This document shows positions 34,656 through 46,297 of a stretch of 64,000 bases of DNA, piece by piece; the first letter of the stretch is position 1, and each line of letters begins with the position of its first letter. Origin of the DNA: Atriophallophorus winterbourni (Eukaryota > Platyhelminthes > Trematoda > Plagiorchiida > Microphallidae); the NCBI GenBank assembly GCA_013407085.1, contig JACCGJ010013785.1, positions 34,558 through 98,557 on the forward strand, in the 5' to 3' direction. The translations under genes and the position numbers were made by a program. The notes below the pieces were generated by a model. The model was not told the DNA's origin and ran no database searches. It was given only the letters and a program-made list of their open reading frames with translations.

Positions 34656-34856
34656 TGTGATGAATTGTATTGTATTGAATTGAATAACCAACCCAAGAAT
34701 GTTAGTGAGAACAAACGACGCTCATTCGAATTACAGTATGTATTGAATAATGTAGGTTTTACAACCAGAACTTGAATAGCAGTATTATTGATTATTGTTG
34801 AATAAATGATGATGAATGATTGAGTATTATTGATGGTTAATCGAACAATCAGCACA
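34656..34856 (-). repeat. 5' LTR of gag-only element
   Basis: 201 bp; followed on the minus strand by TTTGGCGTCGCGA, the likely primer-binding site. Confidence 0.88.
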
Positions 34857-34861
34857 GTAGC

Positions 34862-35507
34862 TGCGACGTACACGCAATGGGGCGGTACTTCTCAGGATCA
34901 TTTTTGGGGATTGGTGTATTACGTACCGGCTTCTCAGTCAGGAAAAATAATTATCTCTATGCATCTGTTAAAGATAGATGAGATCGGCGAAGAAAGTTCA
35001 CGTGCGCATTTTTTTTAGCAAAAATGGGGAAAGAATATCGAAGCCTGCAGACTTTGAGCGAGATACAGCGAAAAGTGTCTGCATAACTTCCACTGAGCTT
35101 GTAAAAGTTGGAGTTGAGAAAGAGGATGAGGGTAAAACAAAATCAGTGATTTCTTGGGTTCCATCAGGAGAAGATGAAAAAAGATTCATTTAAGAATTAA
35201 AATCATGTATAAAGGGGAGTACCTTCCTGTCTTTGCCACACAAACCTTTGAGCGTACCCCATAATCGATGACTCTTATTCGTTCTAAAAATTGATTTCAC
35301 ATATATATCTCGCATGCGTTGAATCTCAAGCTTAATTGATGAAGACAGCTGGAACACCGCGTGACAATCAAGATTTTGTTCCTTCAATCTTAGGAGGCGC
35401 TTCAATATATTGGAGGATTAACAATCAGGTCGAACAAAAATAATTTCCTGTGGAGAGCAAAAGTTGAGATTGGATGTAAAAACGTCACATTCAAGGAAAA
35501 CGTCCGG
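34862..35507 (-). pseudogene. LINE C, linker between endonuclease and RT (copy 1)
   Basis: Minus-strand frames give SKSAGFDILSPFLLKKMR (the SPGPDGI-type RT entry block), SHRLWGTLKGLCGKD and RLLRLKEQNLD. It continues the RT fragment at 32197-33238 upstream of the nested element. It ends at 35507, where it joins an RTE 5' fragment. Confidence 0.75.
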
Positions 35508-35646
35508 ACTGGGTTGTCAGAGGCTATATGAGACGCAGGCCATTGGAGCATTTTTGGAATTGGGAGCTTATCCCCAAAACCGCCCCGGCCGTGACAAACT
35601 TGGAACGGGATATTGAACAAAATAAATGGAAGAATTTAGTTTGTAT
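35508..35646 (-). mobile_element. RTE LINE 5'-end fragment
   Basis: Nearly identical to 22708-22847, the extreme 5' end of the RTE LINE, in the same orientation and joined to repeat A at the same base. It is therefore a duplicated copy of that junction rather than a separate insertion. Confidence 0.88.
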
Positions 35647-36089
35647 GAATCAAGTCTAATCTTTTTGACGAGAATAAAAGATATCGCTATCTGATTTAAA
35701 ATATAATTCACACTAGCATGCTGATGACGGCGGATAAACGAATAATCCTTATAGCTGGGAACATCATTGATTTGAGAGTCCCGAGTAACAAAATTCAAAA
35801 TTTATACTACTCAATAGTAAGCAATTTTAAAGAATTTATGCATTGTTTATTTATACAATTCTCGCACGAACAGCGTGAAATATTTCAATAATAAGCGGGA
35901 TTAGCAAAGTTGAACTTGTATGCCACTGTTATATAGGGTTCTTACAAAGAACCACGATGTTCAAATACTGAATCACAAAGCACTCGAGGCTTGACCAAGA
36001 ATCACTTTGAGATTCAGTGTTCGAATATCGTGGTTCTTTGTAAGAACCCTATATAACAGTGACATACATGTTTAACTTTGTTTACCGCT
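35647..36089 (+). repeat. Repeat A, copy 2 (truncated)
   Basis: Matches 22848-23280 and 41448-41903. It ends just after the inverted repeat, before the hammerhead motif, at the tandem-duplication junction. Confidence 0.9.
35905..36080. repeat. Long inverted repeat inside repeat A, copy 2
   Basis: A 176-bp near-palindrome with full arms (GGTTCTTACAAAGAACCACGAT / ATCGTGGTTCTTTGTAAGAACC pattern) around CTCGAGGCTTGACCAAG. Confidence 0.92.
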
Positions 36090-38665
36090 TTTCGTCTTCG
36101 TGTATATCGACGACGTATTAGTAGCTAGCTCATCACACGAGGAGCATGTACGACACCTCCGTGAAGTCTTCCAACGCTTCGCTCAATACGGCGTTACTAT
36201 CAATCCCGACAAATGTGTTTTTGGCCAGTCGACCATTGATTTTCTCGGCCATAGGATTGACAGTAATGGAATAGGCCCACTGCCCGAAAAGACACGGTCC
36301 ATACTCGAATACCCAATGCCACAATCAATCAGAAGCTTACGCCGTTTCCTAGGCGTCGTTAACTACTATGGACGATTTATCCCCAACGCCGCTAAAATAA
36401 TTCAACCGCTAACTGACATGCTTAATGGAAATCCCAAAAAGTTGACGATTACAACCGCTGCAGAATCCGCATTCGTCAAGGTTAAAAAACGTTTGAGCAA
36501 CGCTTTCGCTCTGAGTCACTAAAAAACCGACGATAACGCACATTTGGTCCTGAAAACCGACGCATCACAAGTCGCAGTCGGAGCCGTACTGCAGCATGAA
36601 GTAAGCGGAGAGATACAACCACTGTCCTTTTTCTCACGGAAGTTACAACCAGCCCAGACTAGGTATAGCACTTTTGGACGCGAACTTCTCGCCATTTACC
36701 TAGCTATTAAACACTTCCGTCACCTACTCGAGAGGGACGCACCTTTACTGTGTTCACTGATCACAAGCCAATTGTTTATGCGTTCCGTTCTCCGACTGAC
36801 CGAAACTCTCCAAGAGAAATTCGTCGACTTGACTTCATCGCGCAGTTCACTACAGATATTGGACATATCGATGGTGACCGCAACATAGTCGCTGATGCCT
36901 TATCGCGTAGCACTATCCAACAGATAAGCAACTCAGTACTCGATATCAGAGAACTGGCCAGTCATCAGGAAAACAACTCTGAATTTTCCGAAATTGTCGC
37001 AAATAAGTCACTCAAATTTGCCCTTTTGCCGCCTCTTGATTGCGACGCCAAGATCCACTGTGACATATCGACCGGCAAGCCGAGACCTTTCGTCCCGCAA
37101 ACATATCGCCGGAAGATCTTCGATCACTTTCACGGATTGTCACATCCGAGTATTCGTTCAACTGTGAAAATCATAACAGAACGATTCATTTGGCAAAATA
37201 TGCAACGTGAAATCCGTCATTGGGCCAAACACTGTGTAGCTTGCCAACGCAGCAAAATTCATCGACATATCCGTGCCCCTTTCAGCACATTCCCTGTACC
37301 CGACGGTCGATTCAAGCATATCCACCTGGATATTGTTGGTCCTTTACCCGTTTCCCGAACTCATAGCTATATCTTGACATGCGTTGATAGATACACTCGC
37401 TGGCCTATAGCTGTCCCAGTTCGTGACACCTCACAGATACCATCGCACGAACATTCGTCGATTCATGGATATCCATTTTTGGTGTACCCGCTACTATTAC
37501 CACCGACAGAGGATCGCAATTCACAAGCGCTTTGTTCCGTGAACAAACCGTTTACTAGGATGTGATCATGTGCGTACTACTGCATATCATCCTACAGCCA
37601 ACGGTCTAGTCGAACGTTTTCATCGTCAATTGAAAGCTGCTATTACCGCTTGTTCTGGAACAGAGTGGTCTGAATGTCTTCCTATCATACTTCTCGGTAT
37701 TAGAAACACCGTTAAAGAAGACATCGGTTGTTGCCCCTCAGAATTGGTATTTGGTACAACACTGAGACTGCCTGACGAAATGATACTGGATACCCACACG
37801 ACTGGTGAAATCGACCCATGATCTTACTGCTCGAGACTCAGGAAACACTTTCAGGCCATCAAACCAGTACCGACCCGCGTCGCTGACCCCCCTTCATTCA
37901 TCCACTACGAACTTAAAATTGCCCTTATGTCTTCGTTCGAGTTGATGCTGTCAGAAAGCCATTACAAACCCCGTACGAAGGACCATTTAAAGTAATCGAC
38001 CGCAGACCCAAATATTTCGTTTTGTTACGCAACGGCGTTGAAGACACAGTCAGCATAGATCGCTTAAAACCTGCATACATCGTGGAAAAACCGTCACAAG
38101 AAGCTACCCCTGCGACCCCATCTACACAACCTATGAATAACAATGACGTTACATCCAAGCAACCCTCACCTATCCTGTCTACCCCTTAATCTCGTCAAAC
38201 ACGTGTCGGCCGTAGAGTGAGGTTCCCCGCAAGACTGGTTGAATACATAACATAGACGGTGTATCGAGCGTTCATCCGTTGACTCACGCTATAGGAGGGG
38301 GGTTCTGTAGCAACCTGTAATTTCACTTTCTTTCCAATTGTATTTTCGTTTCCCTCGATGCTTGCTTTAATCAACAATAAACTTTGGTCTGCGCATCTCC
38401 TGGTTCTGCTATTGTTCGTGTTGCTGCACAGCAGGTTGTTCGAGCATCGAGACGGTTAACGGCAAAATTAACGTGTCACCGAATCTTCAAGCTTTACCAA
38501 TTATTCGTTCCTGATTGACGTGAAACAGGAGTTTTGAGTTTGAATCAATTTGTATGTGTGTGGATAATTGCACCGGACACTAAACCGTCACTTTTCCGTG
38601 AGTTCGTCCATTCGTCCTGCATTCAATATAACATTTACTGTTATAACTTGCACATATCCACTACA
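36090..38665 (+). pseudogene. CsRn1-like element, 3' half (duplicated)
   Basis: It starts mid-RT at the YIDD block ([11 protein letters not shown], 36100) and runs through RNase H and integrase to the LTR. It has its own stops and frameshifts: a TAA near 36521, a shift near 36740, a one-base loss near 37428 within integrase and several later. Gag, protease and the 5' LTR are absent because the duplication breakpoint excluded them. Confidence 0.88.
38306..38665 (+). repeat. 3' LTR of CsRn1-like element (duplicated)
   Basis: 360 bp, keeping the 46-bp block missing from 31884-32196. It is followed by the same ACCT and LINE C flank. Confidence 0.92.
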
Positions 38666-39717
38666 ACCTCATGCAGTGGGTGTGCATTATCAGACGATAT
38701 AACTCTGACCAATCTGTCACATTCACGAAAGTGGCGTTCGAAGATAATTTCACGAATTAGCTCGGTAGAGGAAGAGCTTAATCTTGAAATTAATTTGATT
38801 CCTCTTTTGATCATCAAAAATCCTTTTCAAAAAGACCAGGAAAAATTATAGGGGATGCGTAGATTAAAATGAAAACAATGCAGAAAAAACGACACATCTA
38901 ACTACATCAGGAGGAACAGCTAGAGAACGCAGACGTAAGGCGTAAAATGATAACCTTCTAACCTTCCAGTACTGTGCAGTCACATGATCGGTCCATTTGA
39001 GACTTTGTGATAAAATGACGCCAAGATATTTAAAACATGCGCTTCTGCTGAAGTTTGAGCCATGAAAGGAAATCGTGGGAATTCCTTGAAGCAGAGTTTG
39101 ACGACGCTGACCAGCCTAGTTTGAAAATATTACTTCTTTGCATTTTTGAGGATTTAAAGATAAGCCGAGTGAGGATGACCACTGACCAATGTTATTGATA
39201 ACAAATTCAGATGTAGGAGAGTCAGCACGTCTACGGTGGTCAAAAACAACAGCAATGTCATAAGCATACTTTAGAATAATAGTGGAATGAAAGCAAGGAA
39301 GATCAGAAATGTAGATAGAAAATAAGAAGGGGGAAAGTATTGCGCCTTGTAGAACACCGCGAGAAATCGCTACAGAATTGGAAACTTTACCATTCACTGC
39401 AGTATACTGCACGCAGGCCTTGAAATAGGACGCTATCTGGTGAACTAGGTTCAGCGGTACACCACAATCATGACGTTTTTCGAGCAAAGAACTTCTGATA
39501 ACACTATTGAAAGCGTTGGTGTAATCAAGAAAACAAACCTGCACCGCTTTTGATTTCGAATCCAATGACAGGGATACATGGTCAGCTAGCAACGCGAGTG
39601 CGTCTACCGTCGAACGATTTTTGCGGTACGAGAACTGAGGCGAATCTTCTACCTGGCAACTCGAAACAACTCGTCGTAGCACTATTTTTTCCAGTACTAT
39701 GAGTAGCTGTGATGAAT
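38666..39717 (-). pseudogene. LINE C reverse transcriptase fragment (copy 2)
   Basis: The duplicate of 32197-33238 with the same RT blocks and the same YAYD in place of YADD. The frame is broken near 39116. Its 5' side is cut by the duplicated gag-only element, with the GTAGC target word at 39713-39717. Confidence 0.85.
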
Positions 39718-40911
39718 TGTATTGAATTGAATAACCAACCCAAGAATGTAAGTGAGAACAAACGACGCTCACTCGAATTACAGTATGTATTGAATAATGT
39801 AGGTTTTACAACCAGAACTTGAATAAAAGTATTATTGATTATTGTTGAATGAATGATGATGAATGATTGAGTATTATTGATCGTTAATTGAACATTCACC
39901 ACAACCACCGCAGTTTGCGAATTATCCTGTATTTTTATATTCCCGGTACAGCTTGTTCAACAAACGTTCTGATCTCCACTGGGGTTCCAGCGCACCCGAA
40001 ACATCTTATAGAGTTGCCAACAGTTTTATCGCTTTTTCAATGGCAGTAATCGAAAGTGCCAGTAAGGCTTTTCCTCTAGTGGTTTTGAAAAGTACATTAT
40101 CTGACGATCGTTCAGATGAGCTAGAAGGCAGTGCTGAATTCGCTTGATAAGATGAGTTCGGTGATTTATTTGAAATGGTATCTGATGAATTCTGAAGTTT
40201 GCTAACTTTGAAGCCACTTTCTTGGTAATAAAAAATAGATTTTCCTTTTAAATCAATGATACGGGCGGATGTGGACGTGTTTACAGAAGTAGTGCTTCAG
40301 TCGGTTGATAGGGAAGTCAAGTTTTCATCATCACACAAAAACGTTTTAGCACGAGCAATGGCACTGTTAGAAATCGGTCGAACTGTCTTTCCAGATGCAG
40401 TTTGAATATCCAGAGTAACTGGAGTGTTCTTCATACTATGATAGGATGTATGAAAGTCAACGTTTCCTTTTCCGCCCAGCGGCATAGTTAAGGTATCATC
40501 ATCATTTGTCTGCATCAGAGCCTTGGCTTTTTCACGTTTATGTGTATTGAACATGACGGAATTTTCTGCTGGCGACAAATCTGTTGTTGCCACACGCACA
40601 TCTTCATACTGTTCGCAGTGAGCTCGAACATCTTTAAAAGAGGGTTTTGGCAGCTTCAAGAGTTCGTTCTGCAAAACACTGTCATGTATTCCAGCAATTA
40701 GACGATCTTTCAATTGCATTTCTAACAATTCACCGGAGTTGCATTTCGCTACCTGAATTAACAATTGTAGAATAAAATCGCGGATTCCTTGATTGGACTG
40801 ACGCAACATGGAATGAAATTTTGCACGTTCGGTTGGTTCGAAATGTACAGGTTTTAGGTATTGCATTAAAAGCGCCTTCAGCGTTTCGTATGGAAGGAAA
40901 ATTGGTGTATC
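39718..40911 (-). mobile_element. Gag-only LTR element, truncated (duplicated)
   Basis: It retains the 3' LTR (39718-39903) and the C-terminal 200 or so codons of Gag (40297-40911). The Gag N-terminus and 5' LTR are deleted. This copy's LTR ends CACA (TGTGATG on the plus strand), confirming the ancestral terminus. Confidence 0.88.
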
Positions 40912-41447
40912 CAATGAGCTTGTAAAAGTTGGAGTTGAGAAAGAGGATGAGGGTAAAACAAAATCAGTGATTTCTTGGGTTCCATCAGAAGAAGATAAAA
41001 AAGATTCATTTAAGAATTAAAATCATGTATAAAGGGGAGTACCTTCCTGTCTTTGCCACACAAACCTTTGAGCGTACCCCATAATCGATGACTGTTATTC
41101 GTTCTAAAAATTGATTTCACATATATATCTCGCATGCGTTGAATCTCAAGCTTAATTGATGAAGACAGCTGGAACACCGCGTGACAATCAAGATTTTTGA
41201 CATTTTTTTCCTTCAATCTTAGGAGGCGCTTCAATATATTGGAGGAAAAACGTCACATTCAAGGAAAACGTCCGGTTCGTTAAAAATACGGAAGTCAGTG
41301 TCGCTTAGCATGGTTCTCAGTGCTGAAATATGGTCAGGTTCGAAGGCTCTACTGGTCACTTTTCGCCCGATTCTGCGAGTCATGTAACTATGCCCCATAG
41401 TTCAGTAGATTTTAGCGACACACAGTGATCAGAATTTCCAATCGGCG
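40912..41447 (-). pseudogene. LINE C linker and endonuclease edge (copy 2)
   Basis: The duplicate of 35093-35400, followed by about 210 bp found also at 42410-42625: the minus-strand frame with MTRRIGRKVTSRAFEPDHISALRTML. It contains the end of the endonuclease (PIGNSDHC, the SDH motif). Confidence 0.75.
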
Positions 41448-41716
41448 ATACGTTGCATGAATCAAGTCTAATCTTTTCGACGAGAATAGAAGACATCGCT
41501 ATCTGATTTAAAATATAATTCACACTAGCATGCTGATGACGGCGGATAAACGAATAATCCTTATAGCTGGGAACATCATTGATTTGAGAGTCCCGAGTAA
41601 CAAAATTCAAAATTTATACTACTCAATAGTAAGCAATTTTAAAGAATTTATGCATTGTTTATTTATACAATTCTCGCTCGAAAATCGTGAAATATTTCAA
41701 TAATAAGCGGGATCAG

Positions 41717-41892
41717 CAAAGTTAAACTTGTATGCCACTGTTATATAGGGTTCTTACAAAGAACCACGATGTTCAAGTACTGAATCACAAAGCACTCGAG
41801 GCTTGACCAAGAATCACTTTGAGATTCAGTGTTCGAATATCGTGGTTCTTTGTAAGAACCCTATATAACAGTGACATACAAGTTTAACTTTG
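41717..41892. repeat. Long inverted repeat inside repeat A, copy 3
   Basis: 176 bp, nearly identical to 35905-36080. Confidence 0.92.
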
Positions 41893-41943
41893 TTTACCGC
41901 TTTTCCACTGTTTCAATGCTCACTGAACCTGATCTTACTGTTT

Positions 41944-41981
41944 CCACCTGACGATGGCAAACAGCCTGAAACCGGTAGTGG
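41944..41981 (+). ncRNA. Hammerhead ribozyme-like motif, repeat A copy 3 (best copy)
   Basis: All core positions expected of a type I hammerhead are present in order: stem I CCAC (41944-41947), CTGACGA (41948-41954), stem II GGC/GCC closing loop AAACA, GAA (41968-41970), stem III ACCGGT (41971-41976), cleavage-site A (41977) and GTGG (41978-41981) pairing with CCAC. Stem III is fully self-complementary with no loop, which in known short-stem-III hammerheads favours cleavage as a dimer. A U-U apposition sits at the base of stem II where G-C is usual, so activity needs testing. Confidence 0.65.
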
Positions 41982-42388
41982 TGTTTATTGGATGGGGATG
42001 TGAGCAACACATTACTTTGGTTAAGCGGGATCAGCATTTAAATTTTTAAATTTTTCTTTATTTTAAAATTTTCGCTCAAAGTCTTGGAATTAAATTTAGA
42101 TTTTACACCGCTTATATTATCACATGTGTATCGAAACTTTGGGCGAAATATAGATAAATCCAGAGATTTTTGAATGTCAATTACTCAAACTGACTGTAAG
42201 AAAAAACCGAAATGGCGGATGTCCTAACACCGGATGTCCTCAGGTTAGGTCATCGTCAGATTTGTGATCACCAAAAAATATATATTGGTCGTTTATAAGC
42301 TCCTAGATGGCTTGACCAAGAATCACTTTGTGATTCCGTATTTGAACATAGTGGTTCTTTCTAAGAACCCTATTTAACAATGGCTTAC

Positions 42389-42930
42389 CAAAGCAAAAGT
42401 CGAGATAGGATGTAAAAACGTCACATTTAAGGAAAACGTCCGGTTCGTTAAAAATACGGAAGTCAGTGTCGCTTAGCATGGTCCTCAGCGCTGAAATATG
42501 GTCAGGTTCGAAGGCTCTACTGGTCACTTTTCGCCCGATTCTGCGAGTCATGTAACTATGCCCCATAGTTCAGTAGATTTTAGCGAGTATTGAGATCACA
42601 CAGTGATCAGAATTTCCAATCGGCGCAGATTTACGAGCATGAAAAATTTGTGGCGCATTGGTGATAGCGTAATCCAGACAAACTTTAGAACGCGTTGGAA
42701 AATGAACAATGTTCGAAAGCGACAAAAGAGAAAACATAGAAAGATTAGTGTGATTACTATTTACGCACAAAAGTTGAAACTCCACCACCACGATTTGCAA
42801 GAGGACAGGTCCTATTCAAACGAAAGCACTGAAAACCATCAATGTTAATCAAATCAGTGTCGATTTCAGAATGCAGCCAAGTTTCTTGAAACATAGCAAC
42901 ACCGTAACAAATAAAATGATTTGAACGAAA
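42389..42930 (-). pseudogene. LINE C endonuclease fragment
   Basis: The minus strand codes an apurinic-type endonuclease: the block QETWLHSEIDTDLI, then CPLANRGGGVSTFV, FPTRSKVCLDYAITN and PIGNSDHCV. Frames are interrupted. It may be the upstream continuation of LINE C displaced by repeat A. Confidence 0.75.
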
Positions 42931-43268
42931 TAGAAGAGAAATTTCATCATATTTAGATCAAGAAGATCGCACATTAGATGATAAGATACAAGGAACTGGT
43001 ATTCGAGAAATTGCGCGACGCAGAAGATTGTCTTAATAAACAATCAAATGTCTCACGAGTGACACAGCAAAATATTTTTAATAGGATTTGGCAATGCAGC
43101 AAAGCGGTTCAGTTCAGTTCAGTTCAGTTTGCTCAGGACGAAATGTGGCAGAGTCGCCAATCGAGCGTCCAAAATACTTCCGGTGGTAAGCCAAAAACGC
43201 GTCCACCACTTCGAACAGTAGGTTCAATATTCTTCTGGTATGACTTTGGCCGGAATACAACAGAAAAA

Positions 43269-43291
43269 CTCCCCTCACCAAATGGGTGAGG
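43269..43291 (-). other. 3' UTR hairpin of LINE B (minus copy)
   Basis: On the minus strand CCTCACC and GGTGAGG pair around CATTT, followed by GGAGTTTTTCTG. The same hairpin with a different loop is at 57573-57595. Confidence 0.7.
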
Positions 43292-43338
43292 AAAGACATT
43301 AGTGCGTTCCAACGACAAATTGAAGAACAACTATAAAA

Positions 43339-44640
43339 TTAGGGATAAAAATTGGGAAACACAGAGCGCCAGATCGAGTCTAGTCTATATTTGAAGCGAG
43401 CTACTGAAGTAGAACAAACTAACTCTTCGGGCAGACAGTTCCAGTGATTCACTACCCTTTCGCTAAAGAAGTGCTTACGTGCATTAGACCTGACATGTTG
43501 CGTTGCCAGTTTCAGTGAATGGCCTCGGGTACCTACTACTGGCGCGAGAGCATACATATCAGCCGGATCAATTGAACTGAAGCCTCTAACGATTTTAAAG
43601 GTCTCGATCAAATCCCCACGTAGTCGCCTTCTTTTTAGCGAAAAAGATCTAGACTCAACAGTCGTTGTTCATACGACTTCCCAGATTGCCCTTTAATCAT
43701 ACGAGTAGCTAGGCACTAAACAACTTTAAGCGTGGCAATGTCCTTTTCCAAGTAAAGAGACCAAGCTTGAACGCAATACTCGAGTTGAGGTCTCACTATT
43801 GCTTTATACAATGGGATGAAAACCTCCGGAGACCTGCAGGATAAAACTGATCATAAGCGAAAGATCTGGTTCATAGCGCGATGTGCAGCAGCTGCACATT
43901 AATGAGCCCATTTAAAATCCGATGAAACCTCAATACCTAAGTCCCGCAACCTGCAGCTTCGTTGCAGCTTTGGACACAAGATAGATTTTGGAGAAGTTGA
44001 CTGGTAGATCACACGTGGAAGATCACTTGAGGACCTTCGCTATAGCCTCAAAAAGATCCTGTTCCTTCAATGATCCGACAAACTTGACATCATCTGCAAA
44101 AATATGTCAGGGACACTTTAGCGAGGCTGCCAAATCATCGATGAAGATAAGAAAGAGTAGTGGGCCTAGTACTGAACCACGCGGGACTCCACTAACAACT
44201 CCTGCTTTCGCGGATTACATATTGCCTATGCGAACGCGAAAATACTGTTTACTCAAGAAGTTTGTGATCCAGTTCTTTGGAGGGCCATCGATACCTATTA
44301 GTCCAATCTTCATTGCAAGCAACCTGTGGTTTACCGAGTCAAAGGCTTTACAGAAGTCCAAGTAGAGAACTTCGACCTGGTGGCCTTTATCTAGCCTCCT
44401 AGTGACATTATTATGAAAACATAATAGGTTCGTTAGGCAAGACTTCCCTTTTAGAAAACCATGCTGAGCAGAGTTTAACAACGAACCAGAGACAAGGTGG
44501 CGACAAATTATATCCCTAATAAGTCTCTCTAGAGTTTTGCAAAGGATACTAGTAAGGCTCACAGGTCTGTAGTTGCAAACTGAAGATCGACTGCCACCTT
44601 TATGTATAGGAATCACATCAGCCTGCTTTTAAGCACTCGG
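43339..44640 (-). pseudogene. LINE B reverse transcriptase (minus copy)
   Basis: Minus-strand blocks are MIPIHKGGSRSSVCNYRPVS, SAQHGFLKGKSCLTNLL, VLYLDFCKAFDSVNHR and IGLIGIDG (44616-44215). Decayed sequence then covers the FADD region, and the C-terminal block MIETFKIVRGFSSIDPADMY ends at 43339. Several frameshifts lie between 43620 and 44215. Confidence 0.82.
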
Positions 44641-44690
44641 AATATACCCATACCTGAAGGATGCGTTAAAGAGGCGACCCACCGGTTGTG

Positions 44691-46060
44691 CTAATACAGG
44701 CACCAGGTTCTTAATAACTTGAGGATGAATACCATCCGGGCCCGCAGATTTATGTGGATAAGTTGCTTCGAGCGCATCCTAACCTCATTATCAGTGAAAA
44801 TTATTTTATCGAGGGTAGGAACGCTATCTGACATTATGTCCACTGGCATATTCGGGAGATCAGTTTGGAGATCAGGCCTCTGAACAGCTCGAAAATGTTT
44901 GAGAAAAGCCGAAGCCTTTTTAGAATCTGAATCTAGTTGAGATCCATTGTCAAGTTGAAGGTTGCCGATGCAATCGCGAGTTTTGCCTTTGGATTGTGCA
45001 TAGCTATAGAAACGCTTTGGGTACTGTCTTATATTACATGCCAGTCGTGCCTCAAAGTCACGTTGTGCCTTTCGTTGGCTTCCCACAGCCTTATTTCTAA
45101 GTCGTTTATACCTTGTCCAGGCCCATTGTGTCTGAGAAGCTTTGTAAGTTTTCCAGGCACGGTCCCGGATTTTAATACCACGGTGCATCGATGGTGTCCA
45201 CCACTATGGCCTGTTGCGTCTTTTGACATGCACCAACGGAGCAAATTTGTCTTGCCGTTTGGACAGACAATGGTGAATAAGCTGCCAGCTTGCTGCCATA
45301 TTATCACCAGAAGATTGTGACAAGATCTGATCTGCTTCCTCTGAGACAACACTCCAGTCTACCCTATTGAAGTTGTGCTTTAGTTTCGGAGGCGGTTTGC
45401 CATACCTGAGAAGTAGCTGGAGGCTAATCATGATGTGATCACTTTTTCCTAGTGGGGAAAGATATTGCACCTGTCGAACCATTTGCTCATTCGAAGATAT
45501 AACAAGATCCAGGACCGAAGGTTCACAGCCATGCCGGAACCTTGTAGGCTCAGTTACATGTTGGCTCATAGCATATCTGTGGGTTCATTCTATGAAGTCC
45601 TCAGACATCCTATCAGCTTGGCACCTCTGGTTAGGCCAAGATATGTGTGGTAAATTTAAATCACCCACCATAAGAACCCGAGACCTAAGCGCACGTAGTG
45701 AACTCAAATTCTCAAGCAAGTTATACATATCCTGTACTCCTGAATGGGGACTCAAATAAACGCACGCTATTTACGTGGATTGCTTATGGGAATGAATTAG
45801 ACAAGAGCTAAGTTGCACATTGCTCGTGCGAAGCCTAACGTTTAACTCTGAGGTACGGAGACCTAACCTGAGAAGAATAGCAACACCGCGAACTTGTAAT
45901 GCACCCGGTCTATCACACCTGATCACGGAATAGCTGTTACCAACTAACTCGGAAATGTCATCAGATGCAGAGAGCCAGGTTTCTGTCAGTGCAATTACAT
46001 GCGGTCTCAACTCATGTGCAAGGACGGAGAGTTCAGACTATTTGTTTCTGATGCTACATG
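44691..46060 (-). pseudogene. LINE B endonuclease (minus copy)
   Basis: Successive frames give VIALTETWLSASDDISE (46010 region), VRGVAILLRLGLRTSE, then TRFRHGCEPSVLDLVISSNEQ and SPLGKSDHIMISLQLLLR with the SDH motif (45569-45204), and the linker RDRAWKTYKAS...RYKRLRNKAVG. They are broken by frameshifts but collinear with the plus copy at 49190-50600. Confidence 0.82.
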
Positions 46061-46297
46061 CATTCCCGAGTAGCACTGTGGCGGCAGTGTCACGTAATCT
46101 ATTCCCAATTAGTCTTGTGTGATTCTCGGGCGGAGTACCCGAGAAGTCAGCACGTTTTTCGGCGTTCTGCTTGCGATAGCCGAGTGACCCAATGCGGCCT
46201 GAACACCAGCTGTACACTGCAGGTTGCTAACCACGAGCTTTGGAATTACAGGGATAATACTACGACCACAAACCTCATCCTCGGACGCTTCCAAGAT

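Larger units (their letters stand above)
33239..34856 (-). mobile_element. 1.6-kb LTR-gag-LTR element nested in LINE C
   Basis: On the minus strand there are LTRs of about 200 bp (34656-34856 and 33239-33434, TGTG...CACA) and a GCTAC target duplication (GTAGC on the plus strand, 34857-34861 and 33234-33238). The primer-binding site TTTGGCGTCGCGA matches that of the RT-less element in the arms. One Gag ORF is present. No protease, RT or integrase is recognisable. Gag is related to that of the RT-less element, so this is a further reduced member of the same lineage. Confidence 0.88.
29668..36089. repeat. Tandem duplication, unit 1
   Basis: From the YIDD block of the CsRn1-like RT through its 3' LTR, LINE C, the nested gag-only element and repeat A, this unit is repeated directly at 36090-41903. 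The junction at 36090 joins repeat A (ending ...CCGCTTTT) to the RT sequence (TTTCGTCTT...), sharing TTTC. Confidence 0.93.
36090..41903. repeat. Tandem duplication, unit 2
   Basis: The direct copy of 29668-36089 has two losses. About 650 bp (from within gag of the nested element through its 5' LTR into LINE C, equivalent to 34445-35092) is deleted at 40911-40912, and the RTE 5' fragment is absent. Divergence between units is low, at a few substitutions per hundred bases by eye. Confidence 0.93.
41448..42388 (+). repeat. Repeat A, copy 3
   Basis: It contains the lead-in, the full inverted repeat, one hammerhead-like motif, the AT-rich spacer and the start of a second unit (from 42310). It is cut at about 42388 by LINE C sequence. 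Confidence 0.9.
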
